Under the pieces are notes generated by a model. That model was not told where the DNA came from. It made no database searches and worked only from the letters and a program-made list of their open reading frames with translations. The position numbers were made by a program, and so were the translations under genes. From contig CAYNQF010000044.1 in assembly GCA_964399265.1 (NCBI GenBank), positions 1-20,059 on the forward strand: a stretch of DNA of 20,059 nt. Reading direction: 5' to 3'. Of this stretch, positions 15,563-20,059 are shown piece by piece (positions within the stretch are counted from its first letter, which is position 1; each line of letters opens with the position of its first letter). This stretch comes from WJLY01 sp964399265. GTDB lineage: Bacteria; Joyebacterota; Joyebacteria; Joyebacterales; Joyebacteraceae.

Positions 15563-16933
15563 CTACTCACCTCCGATGACTACGTTGCGGATCCTGACGT
15601 GCGGGCTGCCGTCGCTGACCGGAAGCGGGAACTGCCCGCCCTTGCCGCAGCCGCCCGGTCCGTCGCTGACCGACAGGTCATTGCCCAGCGCGTCGATGTT
15701 CTTCAGCGTTTCGAAGACGTTCCCGGTCAGCGTCGCGTCGCGGACCATCTCCGCGATCTTCCCGTCGCGAATCATGTAGGCGTTGGCCGACGAGAAGGTG
15801 AACATCTCGCCGTTGGTCTGACCGCCCAGGGCGGATATGCAGTAGACGCCAAGTTCGATGTCGGCGATCATATCCTCGAAGGTGGCATCGCCGGCCTCGA
15901 TGATCGTGTTCCTCATCCTGGGTATCGGCGGGAAGCGATAGTCGAAGGACCGCGCGTTTCCGGTCGCTTTCTCCCCCATCTTACCGGCCGTCTCGCGCGA
16001 GTGCAGCCTGCCCGAGAGCTTCCCCTCGGTGATGAGATACGTCTTCTCCGTCTTCACTCCCTCGTCGTCGTAGACAAGGTACCCGCGCACGCCCTTGTCC
16101 AGTCCCGAGTCGTACACGTTGAGCATGGGCCTTCCGAACTCACGCCCGATAGTCATGATCTCTCGCAGTTTCCTGTCCTCGTAGACGTTGTCTCCCTCGG
16201 AGAGGTGCCCGAACGCCTCGTGGATGAAGACGCCGGCGAGCTTCGGGTCAAGCACCACCGTGTAGGCCCCACCCTTCACCTTGGGGGCGTCCAGCTTGGC
16301 GACGGCTATCGTCGCGGCCTTCGCCACTTCGTCCTCTAGTCCGAGCACGACTCCGTAGTCGTTGCTCGACCCGAAGGCCGCCGAGTACATCTGCGTGTCG
16401 CCGCCCCTCGAGGCGATCGGCGCGACGACACCGCCCAGGTCCATGCGCTCCTGGTAGACGAGCGCACCCTCGCTGTTGGCGTACCAGAATCTCCTGATGC
16501 GGTCGAAGTAGCGCGCGGTGGTGCTGACGACGAGGTCGTGGCTCCCGAGTGCCTGCTCGTTGTAGGCGCGGAGCATCTCGACTTTGTCGCTCAGGGAGAC
16601 GTCCCTGGGGTCCTTCCTGAGGTCGAGCGCGACGTCGGCCCTGACCGGCTCGACCGGCGCCAGTTCGCTCTTGCCCGCGCCGACCATCTTCGCCTGCTCG
16701 ACCGCGTGGCTCGCGAACTCGTCCATCCGGCCCAGGTTGTTGAACGAGGTGAATCCCCATCCGCCCTTGTGGAGCGCTCTCACGTTGCCGCCGAAGTCGG
16801 TCATCCGTCCCAAGTCCTCCAGACGGCTGCCGCTGAATGCGATGCGCGACTCCTCGGTCTCCTCTACGTGGGCCTCGATGTAGTCGCACGAGCCCTTGTG
16901 CTTGCGAATCAGTTCCTCGATGCGATTCTTCAT
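15563..16933 (-). CDS. tldD: TldD family metalloprotease
   Basis: A 456-residue TldD protease, the catalytic half of the TldD/TldE complex, acting in the cytosol. The zinc motif HEAFGH (H238, E239, H243) lies in VFIHEAFGHLSEGD, and a conserved Cys in GPGGCGKGGQ near the C-terminus probably supplies the third zinc ligand. The N-terminal domain has SRIAFSGSRLEDL and GGNVRALHKGGWGF. ATG at 16933 has GGAG 8 bases upstream and overlaps the stop codon of the OsmC gene by one base (TGATG), implying translational coupling. PmbA follows 1 base after its stop. The TldD/TldE pair also helps mature some ribosomally made peptides, but no precursor or modification gene is visible nearby, so protein quality control is the simpler reading. 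Confidence 0.95.
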   Translation of the reverse strand: MKNRIEELIRKHKGSCDYIEAHVEETEESRIAFSGSRLEDLGRMTDFGGNVRALHKGGWGFTSFNNLGRMDEFASHAVEQAKMVGAGKSELAPVEPVRADVALDLRKDPRDVSLSDKVEMLRAYNEQALGSHDLVVSTTARYFDRIRRFWYANSEGALVYQERMDLGGVVAPIASRGGDTQMYSAAFGSSNDYGVVLGLEDEVAKAATIAVAKLDAPKVKGGAYTVVLDPKLAGVFIHEAFGHLSEGDNVYEDRKLREIMTIGREFGRPMLNVYDSGLDKGVRGYLVYDDEGVKTEKTYLITEGKLSGRLHSRETAGKMGEKATGNARSFDYRFPPIPRMRNTIIEAGDATFEDMIADIELGVYCISALGGQTNGEMFTFSSANAYMIRDGKIAEMVRDATLTGNVFETLKNIDALGNDLSVSDGPGGCGKGGQFPLPVSDGSPHVRIRNVVIGGE

Positions 16934-17381
16934 CAGTGATCTCCATGCGTGGTCGAGAGACTCTGGTCCTCGGTGATGTGGATCTCGTGCCTCACCTCGG
17001 TCGCCTGAGACAGCGCCCGGCCCACCGTGCAGTACTTCTCCTCCGAGAGGCGGACGGCCCTCTCGACCTTGCGGGGGTCGAGCCCCTTCCCGCGAAACTC
17101 GTACACGACGAGTATGCCGTCGTATCCGGCCGGATAGCCCTTCTTCTTGTTGGAGGTCACCGTCAGATCGAGTCCCGTAACCTCTTCCCTCATCTTGAGG
17201 AGAATCTCGACCGAGTCTATGCCGGTGCAGCCCGCCAGGCCCATTAGAGGCAGTTCGGCAGGACGGAACCCGTCACCCTCGCCCCCCGCTCGACGCTTGC
17301 GTCCATCTTCATGACGCGGCCGCTCGAGTCCTTCCCCTCGAACTTGAACCCGCCCTTCCACGTGGCCTTGACCTCCATCAT
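16933..17381 (-). CDS. OsmC/Ohr family protein with apparent N-terminal frameshift
   Basis: Two frames together give a normal OsmC-like protein of about 149 residues. From ATG at 17381 (or 17378) the frame reads MMEVKATWKGGFKFEGKD through MKMDASVERG. It is then lost at a run of six G (minus strand, 17287-17282). The rest, GEGDGFRPAELPLMGLAGCTGIDSVEILL to the stop, is in the next frame. One extra G in the run would restore VERGGEGDGF exactly. The two redox cysteines are present, in LAGCTG and EEKYCTVG. OsmC-family proteins reduce organic peroxides with these cysteines. The frameshift may be a homopolymer sequencing error, a true mutation or, less likely, phase variation. The gene ends one base into tldD, so it heads the OsmC-TldD-PmbA operon. 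Confidence 0.85.
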
Positions 17382-17399
17382 GGCGTTCCCCCTGTCGGT

Positions 17400-17411
17400 G
17401 ATCGTACGATC
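17400..17411. promoter_or_regulatory. Palindrome GATCGTACGATC upstream of the OsmC gene
   Basis: A perfect 12-base palindrome 19 bases upstream of the first OsmC start codon, immediately followed by CGCCGCC-G-GGCGGCG (17412-17426). No -35/-10 pair is evident around it. The location suits an operator for the OsmC-TldD-PmbA operon, but chance occurrence cannot be excluded. Confidence 0.3.
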
Positions 17412-17463
17412 CGCCGCCGGGCGGCGTCTCGAAGAGATGTCGAGTGTCGTCTGATGCCGCGCG

Positions 17464-18126
17464 CTACCAGTAGACGGGGACTCTGTAGTGCAGGCAGAGC
17501 GAGAACCCGATCATGCTCGAGTCGAGGCTGTCCTCCAGGTCGAACTCATCTGTGCCGATGTTGGCTCTCGTGTACCTCGACCAGACGTAGTCCGCGCGAA
17601 TCCCGACGACCCAGCGGTTCGACACGACGTAGTCGAGCCCGACCGTGCCGTAGGCGCCGTAGCCCCAAAGTCGCTCGAAGTCGGTGAGACCTCCGTCCGG
17701 GTCGGTCCACTCGAGCGAAAGTCTAGCCCCGCCAAGGGCCAGGAACGGCTGCAGCTGCTTCTCATGCCTGAAGGTGTAGCGCATCCCGACGAAGTACTGG
17801 TCGATGTCCCATGTCCTGTCGTCGGGCGTCTTGTGGTTGGTCTGGGCCATGCGACCCTCGACCGCAAGCTTGTCCGAGAAACCGAGCATGAGCCCGAAGC
17901 CGAACCCGGCGCCGCTGCCCAGGTCGTACTCGCCGGAGTAGCCCTTGCCGACCGGCACCCCGAAGCGTGGCACCTCACCCCATATCTCGGCGCCGCCTCT
18001 TCCGTAGACGCCGGTCCTGAAGCGCGGTGCCGCGTCCTGCGCCCACACCGGCGCCGCGAGGGCAAGGAGCGCGGCCACGGTCACGAGCGCGAATGTCACG
18101 CGCCTATTCCAATTCGTCCGTCTCAT
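17464..18126 (-). CDS. Small outer-membrane beta-barrel protein
   Basis: A 220-residue protein with a Sec signal peptide (MRRTNWNRRVTFALVTVAAL, cleaved near VWA-QDA). The mature part alternates polar and aromatic residues in strands such as FGFGLMLGFSDKLAVEGRMAQ, YFVGMRYTFRH, PFLALGGARLSLEW, YGAYGTVGLDYVV and WVVGIRADYVWSRY. It finishes HYRVPVYW, with the C-terminal aromatic residue recognised by the BAM machinery. This fits an eight-strand OmpA/OmpW-like barrel. The specific role is unknown. The chosen ATG lies 23 bases inside the 3' end of cutA. A GTG at 18099 would remove the overlap but shorten the signal's charged region. It indicates a Gram-negative outer membrane. Confidence 0.85.
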   Translation of the reverse strand: MRRTNWNRRVTFALVTVAALLALAAPVWAQDAAPRFRTGVYGRGGAEIWGEVPRFGVPVGKGYSGEYDLGSGAGFGFGLMLGFSDKLAVEGRMAQTNHKTPDDRTWDIDQYFVGMRYTFRHEKQLQPFLALGGARLSLEWTDPDGGLTDFERLWGYGAYGTVGLDYVVSNRWVVGIRADYVWSRYTRANIGTDEFDLEDSLDSSMIGFSLCLHYRVPVYW

Positions 18127-18433
18127 CGTGTATCCAATCCCTGTAGCCTGAGGCCACGAGGTCCATCTCAAAACCCACGACTTCTGGGACCTCGTAAGGA
18201 TGAGTGTCGCGCAGGAACGACTCGAGCCTGGGCGCCAGCGCCGCAGTGGTCTTGAAGACGCACAGCCACTCGCGCTCGGTCTCGACGCGCTCCTGCCACC
18301 AGTAGGTGCTCTCGATGGGGCCCAGCACCTGGCCGCAGGCGGCCAATCTGGACTCGACGACGCGCTTCACGAGCTCGTCTGCCCGTCCCCTGTCGTTCAC
18401 TGTCGTCTGGACCTGGAAACAGGGCTTCGTCAA
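18104..18433 (-). CDS. cutA: Divalent-cation tolerance protein CutA
   Basis: A 109-residue CutA1, a small, very stable trimer with a ferredoxin-like fold. Visible signatures are VQTTVNDRGRADELVKRVVESRLAACGQV, STYWWQ, WLCVFKTT and HPYEVPEVVGFEMD, in the correct order and spacing. The start is taken as TTG at 18433, with GGAGG 7 bases upstream, which gives the normal family length. An extension to 18547 adds 38 low-complexity residues and is unlikely. CutA is linked to copper and other metal tolerance in E. coli, though its mechanism is unclear. Its 3' end overlaps the start of the barrel-protein gene by 23 bases, so they are probably cotranscribed. Confidence 0.93.
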   Translation of the reverse strand: MTKPCFQVQTTVNDRGRADELVKRVVESRLAACGQVLGPIESTYWWQERVETEREWLCVFKTTAALAPRLESFLRDTHPYEVPEVVGFEMDLVASGYRDWIHDETDELE

Positions 18434-18547
18434 GAGAACACCTCCGTCACCTGCCACAAGCGACGACCGCCCCAAGCGCGGCCCCTCCCCCGGACCGTTC
18501 GTCCGCGACGAGACCGATGCTTCGGGGCGTGGTGTGACACTCCTCAT

Positions 18548-19017
18548 CTATATGAATATGTACCGCAGGAGGAAGAGACCCGCAAGGACATAAACCAGCC
18601 AGTGCACTTCCCCGGCGCGCCCGGACAGCCCTTTGATCAGGGGATAGCTGATGAAGCCTATCGCGAGTCCGTTCGAAATGCTGAACGTGAGCGGCATTAC
18701 GAGGAGCGTCAGGAACGCGGGGATGGCGTCCGAGAGGAAGACGATGCCCAGAGCCGTCTGCCAGGGCACCCCCATCTTCCCGCAGATGATGAAGCTGAAG
18801 TAGGCGTTCAGGCCCAACCCGGGCGCCATGGCGATCGGGTAGTTCGCGAGGAACGCCATCAGCAGGTACCGATGGCAGCCCCTATGCAGGTGGCCGCGAC
18901 CACCGGATTGAAGTCCATGCCGGAACCGAAGGGAGCGCTCAGGATCTGCGGGTTGACGATGATGATGTACGCCATCGTCATGAACGTCGTGGCACCGCCG
19001 ACGAGTTCGCTCCGCAC
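18548..19017 (-). pseudogene. Internally deleted, frameshifted NCS2 (AzgA/PbuG-type) purine permease
   Basis: Only the two ends of a normally about 430-residue hypoxanthine/guanine permease are present. The first part, from TNVRSELVGGATTFMTMAYI (GTG at 19017 or further upstream) to CIGAAIGT, is in one frame. At GGTACC (18865-18870) a missing base shifts the frame to LLMAFLANYPIAMAPGLGLNAYF. After TALGIVFLS (near 18731) the sequence jumps straight to DAIPAFLTLLVMPLTFSISNG and the normal C-terminus ending LFLLRYIFI. About 270 central residues are missing, including those that form most of the substrate site. No good start codon or typical N-terminal sequence exists upstream, where GC-rich palindromes lie. 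It is a decayed gene or an assembly artefact. A functional permease is very unlikely. Confidence 0.85.
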
Positions 19018-19034
19018 GTTTGTGCCGTCCTCGC

Positions 19035-19085
19035 GCCCGGGGGCGCGCGGAGCCCCCGGGCCCGGGACCGGTCGCCCGTACGGGC
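19035..19085. repeat. Cluster of GC-rich palindromes between permease remnant and ABC permease
   Basis: GCCCGGGGGC (19035-19044) pairs perfectly with GCCCCCGGGC (19052-19061) across a 7-base loop. CCCGGGCCCGGG (19055-19066) and GCCCGTACGGGC (19074-19085) are each perfect 12-base palindromes. They follow the ABC permease stop codon, so one may act as a GC-rich transcription-terminating or mRNA-stabilising hairpin, but no T-tract follows on either strand. Confidence 0.5.
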
Positions 19086-19094
19086 ACCGTCTGG

Positions 19095-20059
19095 CTATTC
19101 GTAGCGCAGAGCGTCGATGGGGTTCAGCATGGCAGCCTTGCGGGCCGGGTAGTACCCGAAGAACGTGCCGATGGCGGCCGAGAACCCGAAGGCGAGCAGG
19201 ACGACCCCGGGATTGATGATGGTCGTCATGCCGACCGGGCCGTTCAGGATGGCGGCCACCGCGTAGGCGAGCCCGACGCCGATGGCGCCTCCGAAGAGGC
19301 TCAGCACGATCGACTCGGTCAGGAACTGGGTGAGCACGTCGGCCGACCGCGCGCCCACAGCGAGGCGTATGCCTATCTCGCGCGTCCGCTCCGTGACGGA
19401 GACCAGCATGATGTTCATGATGCCTATGCCGCCGACGATCAGGGAGACCGCGGCGACCGCGCCCAGGAGAAGCGTCATGACCTTCTGGGTCTCGGTCGCC
19501 ATCTCCATGAACTCGGCCTGATTCCGCACGTGGAAGTCGTCGTCCTCGCCCTCGTGGAGCCTGTGCTGGACACGCATGATCTCGGCGAGTTCTTCCTCAG
19601 CCGCCGCGCTGTCCTCGATCGACCTGGCGCTTGCGTAGATCCTGTCGATGTACTGGCCGCCGGCCAAGCGGTACAGGGCCGTAGTGGCCGGGACCATGAT
19701 TACGTCGTCCGCGTCCTGGCCGAAGGAGGACTGGCCCTTCGACTCGAGCACTCCGATGACGTGGAAGGGCGTATTGCCGATGCGTATCTTCTGCCCGATG
19801 GGGTCTTCGTTAGGGAACAGCTCGTCGACGATGGTCTGACCGAGCACCGCGACCTTGCTCTTCGCGCGCACGTCCCTGTCGGTGAAGAACTCGCCCGACC
19901 CGACCTTCCAGGCTCTGATGGCCAGGTAGTCGGGCCAGACGCCCTCGATCGTCGTGTTCCAGTTGCCTTCGCCGCCGATGACCTGCGCGTTGGTCCGCAC
20001 GTATGGCGAGACGGCGGTGACCAGGGTCGCTTCGTCCGCGATGGCCTGCGCGTCCTTCA
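19095..20059 (-). CDS. MacB-like ABC transporter permease (N-terminus beyond the window)
   Basis: The frame stays open to the window edge, reading KDAQAIADEATLVTAVSPYVRTNAQV before the GTG at 20000, so that GTG is internal. About 321 residues are visible. The periplasmic MacB core domain (WPDYLAIRAWKVGSGEFF, VAVLGQTIVDELFPNEDPIGQKIRI, FHVIGVLESKG) is followed by the FtsX-type membrane region: VMTLLLGAVAAVSLIVGGIGIMNIMLVSV, then TERTREIGIRLAVGARSADVLTQFLTESIVLSLFGG, and two more helices, ending ARKAAMLNPIDALRYE. These are mechanotransmission-type transporters that couple a cytosolic ATPase to export or efflux. The ATPase and any membrane-fusion partner would lie upstream, outside the window. 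The stop codon precedes a GC-rich palindromic stretch. Confidence 0.92.
   Translation of the reverse strand, partial: KDAQAIADEATLVTAVSPYVRTNAQVIGGEGNWNTTIEGVWPDYLAIRAWKVGSGEFFTDRDVRAKSKVAVLGQTIVDELFPNEDPIGQKIRIGNTPFHVIGVLESKGQSSFGQDADDVIMVPATTALYRLAGGQYIDRIYASARSIEDSAAAEEELAEIMRVQHRLHEGEDDDFHVRNQAEFMEMATETQKVMTLLLGAVAAVSLIVGGIGIMNIMLVSVTERTREIGIRLAVGARSADVLTQFLTESIVLSLFGGAIGVGLAYAVAAILNGPVGMTTIINPGVVLLAFGFSAAIGTFFGYYPARKAAMLNPIDALRYE

Noticed and set aside
14266..15579. 437-residue plus-strand open frame
   Set aside because: Antisense shadow of the PmbA gene, with low-complexity composition and no ribosome site.
15563..17381. OsmC-TldD-PmbA as a modified-peptide biosynthesis cluster
   Set aside because: TldD/TldE can mature ribosomal peptides, but no precursor, cyclodehydratase, radical SAM or dedicated exporter gene is visible nearby.
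1..20059. CRISPR array, transposon, prophage or attachment site
   Set aside because: No regularly spaced repeats, transposase or integrase motifs, or tRNA genes were found. The repeats present are only two-copy or palindromic.

Overview
The window is GC-rich, densely coding bacterial DNA with a small outer-membrane beta-barrel gene, lipoprotein and Sec signal peptides and sigma70-like promoters. This suggests a Gram-negative, probably uncultivated lineage. A 100-base run of N (2047-2146) and two apparent single-base frameshifts point to a draft, metagenome-style assembly. A short C-terminal signature (S-W-x-x-I-K-x-hydrophobic-Y/F-R) ends three predicted exported proteins, and I suspect it is lineage-specific. 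An FCB-type candidate phylum is possible, but I cannot prove this from the sequence.

Layout. (1) 1-2046, plus strand: the tail of one exported protein, a full paralogous lipoprotein, then a CPBP-family membrane protease with its own promoter, cut by the N gap. (2) 2147-3153, minus strand: a YjbQ-family protein and a secreted protein of unknown function cut by the gap. (3) 3256-5550, plus strand: a CopA-type Cu(I) P-type ATPase. (4) 5699-7592, plus strand: a clean transcription unit with a promoter, lemA, an unrecognised 53-residue two-helix membrane protein, an HtpX-like M48 protease and a strong bidirectional terminator. (5) 7634-8353, minus strand: a cysteine-rich secreted protein with its own promoter and the shared C-terminal signature.

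(6) 8454-20059, all minus strand. In transcription order this holds a MacB-like ABC permease (cut by the window edge), a decayed NCS2 purine permease, CutA, an outer-membrane barrel protein, a frameshifted OsmC, TldD, PmbA/TldE, a DUF2207 membrane protein with a poly-glycine tail, archease, RtcB and PolX. OsmC-TldD-PmbA and archease-RtcB are tightly spaced, operon-like groups.

Functionally the window is housekeeping and stress oriented: membrane protein quality control (LemA/HtpX, CPBP), metal tolerance (CopA, CutA), peptide-modifying proteolysis (TldD/TldE), RNA ligation (RtcB with its activator archease) and DNA repair synthesis (PolX). I see no phage, transposon, CRISPR array or RNA gene. 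The parts least explained by known families are the C-terminal signature shared by unrelated exported proteins, the small protein inside the lemA-htpX unit, and the internally deleted NCS2 gene.
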